Notes: a model not told the origin generated them from the letters alone. A DNA stretch of 64,000 nt from an uncultured Algibacter sp. (GCA_937958265.1 CALGNX010000003.1:124001-188000); one strand, 5' to 3'. Counted from the stretch's first letter, positions 35,338-45,025 are shown. Program-made: numbers and translations.

Positions 35338-36216
35338 TTAATTAATATGTTTTTGAGCCTTGTAAGACGACCTCACTAAAGCACTGCTTTCTACATGCCT
35401 AAATCCTAAATCCAACCCAATAGCCTCGTATTCCTTAAATTGATCTGGATTAATAAAGTGCTTTACAGGCAAGTGTTTTTTACTAGGTTGTAAATATTGG
35501 CCAATAGTAACCACATCCACATCATTAGCTCTAAGATCGTGTAATGTCTCAATAACCTCATCTCTTGTTTCACCTAAACCAAGCATAATACCAGATTTAG
35601 TGCGGCGTTGGCCTTGCTGTTTTAAATATTTTAAAACCGCCATACTTTTATCATACTTGGCCTGTATCCTTACCTCGCGTGTTAATCGGCGAACCGTTTC
35701 AATATTATGCGATACAACCTCGGGCGCCACATCTATAATATGATCAATATGCTTCTCAACACCCTGAAAATCTGGTATTAAAGTCTCAAGCGTCGTTTCC
35801 GGGTTCATGCGCCTTACAGCTTTAACTGTTTCCGCCCACATAATACTTCCCATATCCTTCAAATCATCGCGATCCACACTTGTTAAAACAGCATGCTTAA
35901 TTTTCATTATTTTTATCGATCTAGCTACCTTTTCTGGCTCGTCCCAATCTACGGTTTCAGGGCGCCCTGTTTTAACACCACAAAATCCGCATGACCGGGT
36001 ACACACGTTACCAAGAATCATAAAAGTTGCGGTACCTTCGCCCCAACATTCACCCATATTTGGGCAACTACCCGATGTGCAAATCGTATTTAAACTGTAC
36101 TTATCAACCAAACCACGTAATTCTGTGTATTTTTTTCCTGTAGGGAGTTTAACACGTAGCCATTTAGGTTTTGCTTGGCGTTCCGGTACTATATTACTAA
36201 TGGTTTCAGTATTCAT
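35338..36216 (-). CDS. lipA: Lipoyl synthase
   Basis: 292 residues. The auxiliary cluster CX4CX5C (C46, C51, C57 in [12 protein letters not shown]), the radical-SAM CX3CX2C (C72, C76, C79 in CTRSCGFC) and the C-terminal R-S-S-Y-K-A segment are complete. It inserts sulfur into protein-bound octanoate. It is upstream of, and one base from, gapA, linking lipoylation and central carbon genes in one transcript. A -7 box lies at 36237-36244. Confidence 0.96.
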   Translation of the reverse strand: MNTETISNIVPERQAKPKWLRVKLPTGKKYTELRGLVDKYSLNTICTSGSCPNMGECWGEGTATFMILGNVCTRSCGFCGVKTGRPETVDWDEPEKVARSIKIMKIKHAVLTSVDRDDLKDMGSIMWAETVKAVRRMNPETTLETLIPDFQGVEKHIDHIIDVAPEVVSHNIETVRRLTREVRIQAKYDKSMAVLKYLKQQGQRRTKSGIMLGLGETRDEVIETLHDLRANDVDVVTIGQYLQPSKKHLPVKHFINPDQFKEYEAIGLDLGFRHVESSALVRSSYKAQKHIN

Positions 36217-36236
36217 ATCTCAAAAATCATATCTCA

Positions 36237-36244
36237 CAAAGATA
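36237..36244 (-). promoter_or_regulatory. -7 box of lipA-gapA
   Basis: Minus-strand TATCTTTG, 20 bases before the lipA ATG; matches TAnnTTTG. Confidence 0.55.
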
Positions 36245-36737
36245 CAAAGTATTCTTTAAAATTTTGTGTATCGGTTTTAAGAAGACACCTAAAAAAAACC
36301 TAAAATTACAGAAAAAAACACGCTCAATGTTTTCAATAAAAAACGCCTATTAGCAAATATTTTACAATTATGTTAAATACATATTAAATTAATTTTCTTA
36401 AAAACAAATAACAGGTTACACTAGCTTTTAATTTCTTTATACATAGTGGTAAAAAACAAAAATTAAATGCATAAAAACAACACCAACGTGTACTATTTGG
36501 GCGTTACCCGAAAAGGGTCGGGCTTTACCATACAAGTCCGCACTCCCAAAAGGTCGCTGTGGGCTTTCCTTTTCAATCCCTAACGCGCTAGTAACACAAT
36601 AAAAGCGCCCTATAGAAAGCTTGTTACGGCATTAAATTTAATTTTTTAGATAAAAATTATATTAGTACTCACAAATATTAGAAAGAAAATACCTACAAAT
36701 AAATAATTTTAGATACATTTACAAAAAACTAAAAATT
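36245..36737. other. Intergenic with repeat copy B
   Basis: About 490 bases between divergent genes. Apart from repeat copy B (36497-36587), only AT-rich sequence and a near-match -7 box (TACATTTA, about 36713) before the repeat-protein gene were seen. Confidence 0.5.
36497..36587 (+). repeat. Dispersed intergenic repeat, copy B
   Basis: About 91 bases opening TTGGGCGTTACCCGAAAAGG, then GTCGGGCTTT and ACAAGTCCGCAC in the middle, GTGGGCTTTCC later, and closing CAATCCCTAACGC. The same structure is found in copy D (48374); ends are shared with A and C. Its GC content is clearly above its surroundings. Confidence 0.75.
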
Positions 36738-37268
36738 ATGAAAAATTTTATTATTTCGGCTCTAATGCTTATTACCATAACATCAACTGCTTATTCTCAG
36801 ACATATGGAACTTCTACAACTAGAAGCACTGACATTTTTGGAAATAGAACGACTACACATAGAAATTCAAACGGTTATAATTCAGGAACTTCTACAACTG
36901 GAAGCACTGACATTTTTGGAAACAGAACGACTACACATAGAAATGCAAATGGCTATAATTCAGGAACTTCTACAACTGGTCAAACTGACATTTTTGGAAA
37001 TAGAACGACTACACATAGAAATTCAAACGGTTATAATTCAGGAACTTCTACAACTGGAAGCATTGACGTTTTTGGAAACAGAAAAACTACACATAGAAAT
37101 TCGAACGGTTATAATTTAGGAACTTCTACAACTGGTCAAACTGACGTTTTTGGAAACAGAACGACTACACACAGAAATGCAAATGGAAGAATTACAGGAA
37201 CATCAACTACGGGGCAAAAAGACGTCTTCGGGAATACAAAAACTACTTATAAGAAAAGCGGTTGGTAG
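36738..37268 (+). CDS. Secreted protein made of six 26-residue tandem repeats
   Basis: 176 residues. A signal peptide (MKNFIISALMLITITSTAYSQ) is followed, from residue 24, by six tandem 26-residue units, each GTSTTGxTD[IV]FGNRTTTHRN then xNGYNS or a variant; the last unit is shortened and basic (YKKSGW). At DNA level the units are 78 bases and nearly identical. There is no known domain, no T9SS tail and no lipobox. The Thr/Asn/Gly-rich composition suggests an extended beta or amyloid-like secreted polymer, but that is inference. Monocistronic, with a terminator after it. Confidence 0.85.
   Translation: MKNFIISALMLITITSTAYSQTYGTSTTRSTDIFGNRTTTHRNSNGYNSGTSTTGSTDIFGNRTTTHRNANGYNSGTSTTGQTDIFGNRTTTHRNSNGYNSGTSTTGSIDVFGNRKTTHRNSNGYNLGTSTTGQTDVFGNRTTTHRNANGRITGTSTTGQKDVFGNTKTTYKKSGW
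36807..37268 (+). repeat. 78-bp tandem repeat (six units)
   Basis: Nearly identical 78-base units, each beginning GGAAC[TA]TC, encode the 26-residue repeats. Copy-number change by slippage is expected. Confidence 0.85.
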
Positions 37269-37291
37269 AAAATAATAACATCCAATAATCT

Positions 37292-37320
37292 AAAAGAGTG
37301 ATGTAAAAATCACTCTTTTT
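37292..37320 (+). terminator. Terminator of the repeat-protein gene
   Basis: AAAAGAGTGAT / ATCACTCTTTT form an 11-bp stem with a 6-base loop and a long T run. Confidence 0.9.
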
Positions 37321-38032
37321 TTTTACAATAAGATAATAAAAGCATTAAAAATTTTAGACTAAGCAAAAAAAATATTTGCTAAATTTAGCGCTTAAAACAA
37401 GTAACTAATCTTATAGAATCGCGTTAGCATCTAGAAAAATACAACGTAAAGTAAACATTTGTATTCATTCCAAAATAATAAACCAAAGCACCTAAGTAAA
37501 CCACTATTTTTTCAAAAAATAAACATATCCAATTTAAGTAACTAAAATTAAGTATAAATAAGCGTGATTAACTCTAAACAGTTATTATTGAGTACATGTA
37601 AATACTTACACACAAAGTACGATACTAAAAGATTTGCTCTAGTAATTAATTTTGAAAGTGGATTTTAAAACAAACTGCTTATTAATACATTATGTTAGTA
37701 GTAATAGAAAGGTAAAATAGTTACTAATAAACTCAAAACACCGCTTAAATAAAAGGGGTAAAAAGTCTTAAATTATTTAAAATAGTATTTATATAATTTG
37801 TTATACCCAACAGACCAAATACCGAGAAAAATTAATAAATTATTAGTCAGATTAAATTCTGTGCCTATAAAGTAAATAAATTTATTCCTTTAACATGTTT
37901 TATTAATTTAAGTGATACACTGTAGAAATGGTTTAAATATACTTTTAGATAGTACACAACTTAATTATTGACAATATTTTAACGGCCATAACTTTAATAG
38001 AATTTAAGCTGTTTGTATATTGGTGTTTCATT
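37321..38032. other. Long AT-rich intergenic stretch without recognised gene
   Basis: Over 700 bases with no convincing ORF on either strand, no tRNA and no clear promoter motif. Together with repeat copy C it separates the repeat-protein gene from the 3-hydroxyanthranilate dioxygenase gene. Confidence 0.5.
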
Positions 38033-38136
38033 TGCGTTAAGGATTGAGGCGTTTGTTGAAGCTCTTTTTGTGTTGTTGCGCCTATGCAACACAAAAAAGC
38101 GACTGCCGAAAGCCTGACCCTTGTGGTAACGCCCAA
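38033..38136 (-). repeat. Dispersed intergenic repeat, copy C
   Basis: On the minus strand it opens TTGGGCGTTACC, then AAGGGTCAGGCTTTC, and closes CAATCCTTAACGC. Its interior carries an extra hairpin (38064-38099: CTTTTTGTGTTG mirrored by CAACACAAAAAAG). It ends 13 bases before the ATG at 38150. Confidence 0.7.
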
Positions 38137-38149
38137 AAACATATAAGGT

Positions 38150-38683
38150 ATGAGTAATTTAACTTCGCCACTTAATTTTAAGGCTTGGATTAACGAAAAC
38201 AGACATCTATTAAAACCACCTGTGGGTAACAAAGTCGTTTGGAAAGATGCCGATTTTATTGTTATGGTTGTTGGTGGCCCTAATAATAGAAAGGACTACC
38301 ATTATAACGAAACACCGGAATTTTTCTACCAAGTTGAAGGTGATATTGTTTTAAAAATTATTGATAACGGTACACCAAAAGATGTACATATAAAGGAGGG
38401 CGATATTTATTTACTACCACCTAAAGTACCACACTCCCCACAACGCGGCGCTAATACAGTAGGACTTGTTATTGAATATAAACGCCCTGAAGGCATGCGC
38501 GATGCATTACTTTGGTTTTGTGAAAATTGTGTAACAAAACTTTATGAAGAGGATTTTACTGTAAGTAATATTGAAACCGATATGCCTAAAATATTTAACC
38601 GCTTTTATTCTAACGAAAATAGGCGCACTTGCCCAAATTGTAATGTAGTTATGCAACCACCACAACATGTTAAAATAAATTAA
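38150..38683 (+). CDS. nbaC: 3-hydroxyanthranilate 3,4-dioxygenase
   Basis: 177 residues. The cupin core holds metal ligands in DYHYNETPEFFYQVEGD (His/Glu) and PPKVPHSPQRG (His). The bacterial form's C-terminal rubredoxin-like iron site is present as WFCENCV and TCPNCNV. It opens the ring of 3-hydroxyanthranilate in the kynurenine pathway, which leads to quinolinate/NAD or onward catabolism. No other kynurenine genes are seen here. A GC-rich repeat (copy C) abuts its start. Confidence 0.95.
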   Translation: MSNLTSPLNFKAWINENRHLLKPPVGNKVVWKDADFIVMVVGGPNNRKDYHYNETPEFFYQVEGDIVLKIIDNGTPKDVHIKEGDIYLLPPKVPHSPQRGANTVGLVIEYKRPEGMRDALLWFCENCVTKLYEEDFTVSNIETDMPKIFNRFYSNENRRTCPNCNVVMQPPQHVKIN

Positions 38684-39077
38684 AAAAACGCAGAAGCTGC
38701 GACTCGTATAAGGGTTAAACTTATAATTTTATTTTTAATGATAATTTTAACTCTTCTAAAAACCTTATAAATAGTCTTTACGTTTAATTTTAAAAAATAA
38801 TTTTTAACGAACTAGAAAAAGGTTTTAAAAATTGCTTAAAAAAATGATATTTTTGGCTTTTAAAAAAGATTGGCCAAATTTATAAAAAACAAGAAATTGG
38901 GTTTTATTTTAATAAAAATACTAGCTTATCCCTTACATAAAAGCCCAAAGGTTTTTAAAACAAGAATGTATTGCACGCCCGATGAAATACAACCTACAAA
39001 TAAGGTAATTAAACAAGTAGTTTAGAGCTTACAACCTTATTTCCTTTTAAAAACCCGACGGCCACAAAACAATAAAC
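38684..39077. other. Intergenic, no gene recognised
   Basis: About 390 bases. A short stem (CGCAG / CTGCG, about 38689-38703) follows the dioxygenase stop. Nothing else was recognised. Confidence 0.4.
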
Positions 39078-39722
39078 ATGCATTTTATACCCGAAGATTT
39101 AGACGATTACGTAGTTGCAAACTCTGAAAACGAGCCTGCATTATTACAGCAATTAAACAGAGAAACTTACCAGAAAATATTAATACCTAGAATGTTAAGT
39201 GGGCATTACCAAGGGCGACTTTTAAGTATGATTTCTAAATTAGTAAATCCGAAAAACATTTTAGAAATTGGCACGTACACGGGGTATTCTGCATTATGTT
39301 TGGCCGAAGGTATGCAAACCAACGGCGAACTGCATACTATAGACATAAATGAGGAGTTGGTTGATTTTCAGCGTAAGTACTTTGATAAGTCTGGCTTTGG
39401 GAAACGCATCCATCAACATTTAGGAAGTGCTTTGGATGTTATCCCAAACCTTAATTTAAATTTTGATTTGGTTTTTATTGATGCCGACAAAGAGAACTAC
39501 TCCAACTACTTTAATATAATTATAGACAAACTAAATACAGGTGGTATTATATTATCTGATAACGTCTTGTGGAGTGGTAAAGTTTTAAATACTAGCTTTA
39601 AAAAAGACGATAAATGTACACCAGCACTTATTGCATACAATGCGCTTTTAAAAAACGACAAACGCTTGGAAACTGTTTTACTACCTATAAGAGATGGATT
39701 GACTATTAGTAGAAAATTATAA
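39078..39722 (+). CDS. Class I SAM-dependent O-methyltransferase (CCoAOMT-like)
   Basis: 214 residues. The SAM-binding motif ILEIGTYTGYSALCLAEGM, the acidic ELHTIDINEEL, the metal/substrate region VFIDADKENYSNYFN and GGIILSDNVLWSGKV define the caffeoyl-CoA/catechol OMT-like family. Bacterial members methylate diverse catechols or other small hydroxylated compounds in a divalent-metal-dependent way. No substrate can be assigned. It stands alone on the strand, 394 bases after the dioxygenase; a shared aromatic substrate is only a possibility. Confidence 0.93.
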   Translation: MHFIPEDLDDYVVANSENEPALLQQLNRETYQKILIPRMLSGHYQGRLLSMISKLVNPKNILEIGTYTGYSALCLAEGMQTNGELHTIDINEELVDFQRKYFDKSGFGKRIHQHLGSALDVIPNLNLNFDLVFIDADKENYSNYFNIIIDKLNTGGIILSDNVLWSGKVLNTSFKKDDKCTPALIAYNALLKNDKRLETVLLPIRDGLTISRKL

Positions 39723-39961
39723 CAATTATTAATAGAAAATTTATAATTTGTAAAAGATTTAAGCCATTTGAAACAGCTATGTAAACCTTGAAGCAACTCT
39801 AGCGTAATATGTTCTTATTTACTTAAGTACTAAAATAAATAAAAACCGAACGCTTGTATAATAATTAATATTACGTTTTAACCGGTCCCCCTATTGTTAC
39901 AATTAAAAGGCTTGCAATAAACTTATAAAAAAATATTTTTAAAAAGTTAAATGTATTGATT

Positions 39962-42226
39962 TTATACTATTTCAGCTTTACGCACTAATCGGTTTATTTT
40001 ACAAAAAAACAAATCATTATCAAAAGGCTTAATAATTATATCATCAAATTTAACATCAAATTTACTTGCCGTTAATTCATCTGGATTCGAAGCGGTTAAT
40101 GCTACTATGGGAATATTTTTATCAATAGCTTTAATTCTAAAAGCAGCTTCGTAACCATTCATAATAGGCATATTAATATCCATTAAAATTAAATCGTAAA
40201 AATTATCACCTTTAAATGCATTTAAGGCCTCTTGGCCGTTTTCAACTAGTGTAAAGCTAATATTTTGCTTTTTAAGTAAATTACTTGTTACTATCTGGTT
40301 TATTTTATTGTCTTCGGCTACTAAAATATTAATATCGGTTGACGCTTCTAAAAGTGATGTATTTTCAGATTTCACTTGACTAATTTGGCTTACAGCTTGC
40401 GCATGCACATTAAATCGCACATTAAAAGCAAAGGTAGACCCTTGCCCCACTTGGCTTTCCAACTCTATTTTACTACCAAATAAATTCACAATTTGACTCG
40501 CTATAGAAAGCCCTAAACCTGCACCCTGGTAATTTGTATTAGCATTTTCGCTTAATTGCGTGAAATTTTCAAATATAGAAATCTGCTTTTCCTTAGCAAT
40601 ACCATATCCATTATCATTTACTTCAAAACGAAGGAACACACAAGATCCTTCTAATTTTTGAAAAATAACTTTTACATAAATATTACCATTTTGTGTAAAT
40701 TTAATACTGTTACCTAACAAATTAAACAATACTTGGGTAAGCCTTAATTTATCGCACAAAATAGAATCTGGAACTTCTTTATCTATTACAATGTGTATTT
40801 TATTGTTCGACTCCTCCAAACTATAATCAAAAGAGTCTGTAACATTTTCAATTAATTTTTTTAAACAAACAGGAGTAATATTTAACTCTTGGTTTTCAGA
40901 CTCTATTTTACCTACTTGTAATATATCATTTATTAAGTTTAACAAATAATCTCCTGAATACTTTAAGGATTTCAAATATTTAGCATCGCGATCTTCTAGA
41001 CTATTATTCTCTAACATTATTGATGTTAAACCCACTACACCATATAGAGGTGTTCTAAGCTCGTGCGACACATTCGAAATGAAATTAGACTTCATTTCAG
41101 ATGATTTTAAAGCTTCGTTTTTAGCTAGTTCTAATTTTTTGTTTTGTGTTTTTAAAACATTTGTTAATTGTCGCTTAGAGGTATAAGACCGGAATAAAAC
41201 AACTAAACAAACTATTAATAATAGTAACGCCCAAACAATAACAAAATTAATACTTTTTATTTTTTGTGCGATTTGTTCCTGATATAACTTTTCATTATTT
41301 GCTAAAAGCACTTTATTTTTATAATTTTCGACTGAAAATCTAGATTTTTCAATAATAATCTGTTTTACTTTTTCTTTGTTTAAATACGCTTCTTTGTGTC
41401 TATAGTATTTCAAAAGATTTTTATACGCCATGTCTTTACTTCCTAAGGCGGAATAAGAGAGCGACAACTTTTCATGTATCCTACTTAAAAACAAACAATT
41501 AGTATGCTCTAAACAGTCTTCTACATTAAAATAACTTAGTGCTTTATTAAATTTTTGTGCAGCTAAATTATATAGTTTTCCTTTAAAAAAATAAGCACCA
41601 TAAGTATTATGAAAGCTAGCTACCTGGTTTATATTATTTTTACTATTGTTAGCTAAAATATCCTCAACCTTTAAAATTTTAACACGCGCATTTTCTAAAT
41701 CATTATTTTCTAAATAGAAATTAGCAAAATTAATATAAGTCTTAACTATTAAATTATTAGAGCCTTTAGAGTTATGCCAACTAGCTTGCAAAAAATAATT
41801 TTTATTAATGTGAAATATTGCTTTATTAAAAAGTTTAATAACTGTTTCTGTTGCTTCATCTCGCTTTTTAATAATAGCCAAATTTAAATAGGCTTTGGCA
41901 ATTAAATAATCATCTTGATTTGCTAGTGCTGCATTTAGCATAGCCGTATAACTCTCCTCGGCACTTGCTCTTTCGCGCATTAAAGCATAAATATTCCCTA
42001 AATTAAAATTAGAAATAGTTTTCCCCTTATTATAATTAATAGAGTCTGAGAGCCGTTTGGTAAGATTGAATTGATGAAAGGCTGTAATTATTTTATTTTT
42101 TTTGTACAGCCTTGACCCTGCATTATTTAAACTATCAATTTTAATAGTTATTTCAGTTTGGCTTTGTACTAGTATGGTAAACAGTAAGAGTAGCGATTGT
42201 AGGACTGCTTTCATTAAATAAAACAT
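39962..42226 (-). CDS. TPR hybrid sensor histidine kinase (second copy)
   Basis: 754 residues with the same order as the kinase at 32058-34292: signal peptide (about 1-23), TPR-like repeats (about 30-300), a transmembrane helix (INFVIVWALLLLIVCLVVLF, about 328-347), coiled coil, HisKA with H388 in SHELRTPLYGVVG, ATPase (NLLGNSIKFTQNGN, DNGYGIA, GAGLGLSIASQIV) and REC with the phospho-acceptor Asp near residue 683 in LILMDINMP. It probably senses an extracytoplasmic signal and relays phosphate to an unlinked partner. Start ATG 42226; ATG 42214 gives a slightly shorter signal peptide. Confidence 0.92.
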   Translation of the reverse strand: MFYLMKAVLQSLLLLFTILVQSQTEITIKIDSLNNAGSRLYKKNKIITAFHQFNLTKRLSDSINYNKGKTISNFNLGNIYALMRERASAEESYTAMLNAALANQDDYLIAKAYLNLAIIKKRDEATETVIKLFNKAIFHINKNYFLQASWHNSKGSNNLIVKTYINFANFYLENNDLENARVKILKVEDILANNSKNNINQVASFHNTYGAYFFKGKLYNLAAQKFNKALSYFNVEDCLEHTNCLFLSRIHEKLSLSYSALGSKDMAYKNLLKYYRHKEAYLNKEKVKQIIIEKSRFSVENYKNKVLLANNEKLYQEQIAQKIKSINFVIVWALLLLIVCLVVLFRSYTSKRQLTNVLKTQNKKLELAKNEALKSSEMKSNFISNVSHELRTPLYGVVGLTSIMLENNSLEDRDAKYLKSLKYSGDYLLNLINDILQVGKIESENQELNITPVCLKKLIENVTDSFDYSLEESNNKIHIVIDKEVPDSILCDKLRLTQVLFNLLGNSIKFTQNGNIYVKVIFQKLEGSCVFLRFEVNDNGYGIAKEKQISIFENFTQLSENANTNYQGAGLGLSIASQIVNLFGSKIELESQVGQGSTFAFNVRFNVHAQAVSQISQVKSENTSLLEASTDINILVAEDNKINQIVTSNLLKKQNISFTLVENGQEALNAFKGDNFYDLILMDINMPIMNGYEAAFRIKAIDKNIPIVALTASNPDELTASKFDVKFDDIIIKPFDNDLFFCKINRLVRKAEIV

Positions 42227-42341
42227 TAAATTTTAGGCTCTCTAATATATTTGAATAAGTACGAAAAGCCTTAAAAAATCGCTAAACAGGGATTTTACCA
42301 TGACTAAAAGCAATAACGCGCAGTTTAAAGAAGTTAAAACA

Positions 42342-42629
42342 CTAAAATTTCCGTTTAACCGACCCTGTAAAATCTTTTAAATCATCTTTTACTTGGTCAA
42401 TCTCCTTTTTAACATCTTTGGCTACGCTAGAATCTAAGCCATTTTTTTCGGCTGTTTTGGTAATTTCATGTTTAATATCGTTAGTAGCATCTTTAAGTGT
42501 ACGCATACCTTTACCTAAGCCCCGCGCAATCTCAGGTAATTTATCGGCACCAAAAACCATAATAGCTATAAAAAGTATAAAGGCTATTTCGCCACCGCTA
42601 ATAAATAAAAAAGTTGTTTTCTGTATCAC
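42342..42629 (-). CDS. tatA: Twin-arginine translocase subunit TatA/TatE family
   Basis: 95 residues. One transmembrane helix (GGEIAFILFIAIMVFGADKLPEIARGLG: helix, then the FG hinge and amphipathic helix) and a charged tail identify TatA/TatB-like proteins, which form the pore for folded proteins bearing RR signals. A longer reading frame exists, but a perfect -7 box (42634-42641) lies inside it, so GTG at 42629 is the likely start. The transcript would then be essentially leaderless. It stands alone after the M1 peptidase terminator. Confidence 0.93.
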   Translation of the reverse strand: MIQKTTFLFISGGEIAFILFIAIMVFGADKLPEIARGLGKGMRTLKDATNDIKHEITKTAEKNGLDSSVAKDVKKEIDQVKDDLKDFTGSVKRKF

Positions 42630-42633
42630 AATA

Positions 42634-42641
42634 CAAATATA
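42634..42641 (-). promoter_or_regulatory. -7 box of tatA
   Basis: Minus-strand TATATTTG ending only four bases before the GTG start at 42629. Confidence 0.65.
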
Positions 42642-42689
42642 GTGAGTTGTTTTTATTATTCCATTTAGCATCTAAATTTATTAGTAAAA

Positions 42690-42718
42690 AAAAACCGATA
42701 GTTAAATATCGGTTTTTT
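42690..42718 (-). terminator. Terminator of the M1 peptidase operon
   Basis: AAAACCGATA / TATCGGTTTT with a 6-base loop, flanked by A and T runs; about 50 bases past the peptidase stop. Confidence 0.88.
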
Positions 42719-42763
42719 TATAGTGTTTATTTAAATTGTAAAAGTTTAAAATAAAGTCTTTAA

Positions 42764-45025
42764 TTACTCTTTTACCTTCTGTTTAAACTTATCAAAGCTA
42801 TTGGTATCTTCCATTTTAGGCCACGTGTTATTTGATGTATCTACGTCTGCTGTTTCAAGATCTGGATCTACTATAAAACCTGTAATTGCCTTATTTGTTT
42901 TAAAAACCTTACTTACCTCAGCATCATTATAGCGCCAAATTTCTGCAGGGTACATTTTTCTTTCGGTAGTGCCATCTTCATAAAGAATTTTTAATATAAT
43001 TGGCATAACCAAACCTCCTGGCTTTTCAAAAGTAACCTCGTAAAAATACTTAGGAACTGCCTTTAAATTTTCTTTTTCCTTTTTTGGCAAACTGTCTAGA
43101 TAATCTGTTAAAAACTTAAAATCTGAAATACTTTTAGCATCTTTAGGTATGTTATTATTCTGAACTTGTGCATAATAAATAAGTTTCCCTTCAAAATCTG
43201 CTAAATTCATGTTATATTTCTTGGCAGCCTCTTTGGACTCCTTTGTAGGTTTATCCGTTAAATAAAATTGCTTAACATTTTTAATACCTATATCTGTATA
43301 ATCGGTGGTATAAAACCAACCTCTCCAAAACCAATCTAAATCCATGGCAGAGGCATCTTCCATAGTTCTAAAAAAATCTGCAGGCGTTGGGTGCTTAAAC
43401 ATCCAACGCTGGGAGTAGGTTCTAAAGGCGTAATCGAATAACTCGGGTCCCATAATGGTTTGCCTAAGCATATACAATCCAGCTGCTGGTTTTGTATAAG
43501 CGTTAGGTCCAAACTGATATACATAATCGCCATGCGACATAATAGGTGATATATAACTTTGGTCGCCACCCATGTAAGGCACAATATCCTTTGGAAGGTT
43601 TCCTGTAATAAAATCGGGATCGTAATCTAGCTCTGCTAAAGTTTCTACAAAAGAATTTAAACCTTCGTCCATCCATGTCCATTGGCGTTCATCGCTATTT
43701 ACAATCATAGGAAAAAAGTTGTGCCCAACTTCGTGTGTTATCACTCCTATCATCCCTCGCTTTGTGCGTTCAGAATAAGTGCCATCTGGGTCTGGACGAC
43801 CATAATTAAAGCATATCATAGGGTATTCCATTCCTTGCCTTTCAGAGTGTACAGATATAGCTTTACTGTACGGGTAATCAAAAGTAAGTTTCGAGTATTC
43901 TTCTAATGTATTCGCTACAACTCTAGTAGAGTGCTCTTCCCATAACGGATTACCTTCTTTAGGGTATAAAGAAATTGCCATAACAGGTCGGCCATTAATA
44001 TTTACGGCCATAGCGTCCCATATGTATTTTCTTGACGATGCGAATGCGTAATCTCGAACCTTATCGGCCTTAAAATGCCATGTTTTTTCTTCTTTACTCT
44101 TTGTTTTTCCTGCCAAAACAGATTCTTCTTCTGTAACAATAAAAACAGGATCTTTAAATGATTTTTCTGCTAATTTTAATCGGCTTTGTTGTTTTTTAGA
44201 TAATACATCTTTAGGGTTTTGCAACTCTCCTGTAGCCTCTAAAATATGATCTGCTGGAACTGTAATTTTCACATCAAAATCTCCAAATTCCAAAGCAAAT
44301 TCACTACGACCCCAAAACTGCATATTCTGCCAACCTTCCACATTATCGTAAACACATAATCTTGGATAAAACTGTGCAATGGTATAATTGTTATTTCCAT
44401 CAGGAAAAGTTTCTAAACCAGAACGACCACCATCAATATTAATATCGTTAATATTATAATGCCATTTTATAGCAAACTTAAAAACATCTCCTGGTGCCAA
44501 AGGTTTTGGTAAATTAATACGCATCATGGTTCTATTAATAGAGTGTGATAATGCTGTACCATTTTCATTTTTCACATAATCAATATTAAAACCACCATCA
44601 AAACGCTCTTTCATGTTGTTTTTAGTAAACATAGCTGGGCCGTTAAAAGGCATATTAAAACGTTCAGACTTGGCATCTGGTGTTTTAGAATCCTTAGCAC
44701 GCATATTTTGATCCAGCTGAACCCATAAGTATTCTAAATAGTCACGAGAATTGTTGTGATAAACAATTTTCTCATCACCAAAAATCTGATTTTTATCTTC
44801 ATCCAAACGAATGTTCATGGTGTAATCCACTTGCTGTTGCGTGTAAGCGTGCCCAGGAGCTCCAGAAGCAGTACGAGTTTCATTAGGTGTTGCCAGAACA
44901 TCCTTTAGCTGTCGAAATTTATTTTGATCTGTATGACCTTGCTTATTTCTTTGAGTTTGTTGTTGCGCAAAAGTGGTTGTAAAACCAAGTAAGAGCAATA
45001 AAAACAATTGAGGGTATTTTTTCAT
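42764..45025 (-). CDS. Secreted M1-family metallopeptidase
   Basis: 753 residues with a signal peptide (MKKYPQLFLLLLLGFTTTFAQ). The catalytic zinc site is complete: H431-E432-VG-H435 with the third ligand E454 in WTWMDEG, i.e. HEXXH-X18-E. GMEYPMICF stands in for the GAMEN exopeptidase motif. M1 enzymes are aminopeptidases; this secreted Bacteroidetes type acts in the periplasm or outside. It has no T9SS tail. It lies about 110 bases behind the DUF6702 gene on the same strand and ends at a strong terminator. Confidence 0.94.
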   Translation of the reverse strand: MKKYPQLFLLLLLGFTTTFAQQQTQRNKQGHTDQNKFRQLKDVLATPNETRTASGAPGHAYTQQQVDYTMNIRLDEDKNQIFGDEKIVYHNNSRDYLEYLWVQLDQNMRAKDSKTPDAKSERFNMPFNGPAMFTKNNMKERFDGGFNIDYVKNENGTALSHSINRTMMRINLPKPLAPGDVFKFAIKWHYNINDINIDGGRSGLETFPDGNNNYTIAQFYPRLCVYDNVEGWQNMQFWGRSEFALEFGDFDVKITVPADHILEATGELQNPKDVLSKKQQSRLKLAEKSFKDPVFIVTEEESVLAGKTKSKEEKTWHFKADKVRDYAFASSRKYIWDAMAVNINGRPVMAISLYPKEGNPLWEEHSTRVVANTLEEYSKLTFDYPYSKAISVHSERQGMEYPMICFNYGRPDPDGTYSERTKRGMIGVITHEVGHNFFPMIVNSDERQWTWMDEGLNSFVETLAELDYDPDFITGNLPKDIVPYMGGDQSYISPIMSHGDYVYQFGPNAYTKPAAGLYMLRQTIMGPELFDYAFRTYSQRWMFKHPTPADFFRTMEDASAMDLDWFWRGWFYTTDYTDIGIKNVKQFYLTDKPTKESKEAAKKYNMNLADFEGKLIYYAQVQNNNIPKDAKSISDFKFLTDYLDSLPKKEKENLKAVPKYFYEVTFEKPGGLVMPIILKILYEDGTTERKMYPAEIWRYNDAEVSKVFKTNKAITGFIVDPDLETADVDTSNNTWPKMEDTNSFDKFKQKVKE

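Noticed and set aside
36805-37119. A second open frame across the 78-bp repeats
   Set aside because: It is a frame-shifted shadow of the repeat protein, with no start context or signal peptide of its own.
36738-37268. CRISPR array from the regular 78-bp repeats
   Set aside because: Units are contiguous, coding and in frame, with no unique spacers and no cas genes nearby.
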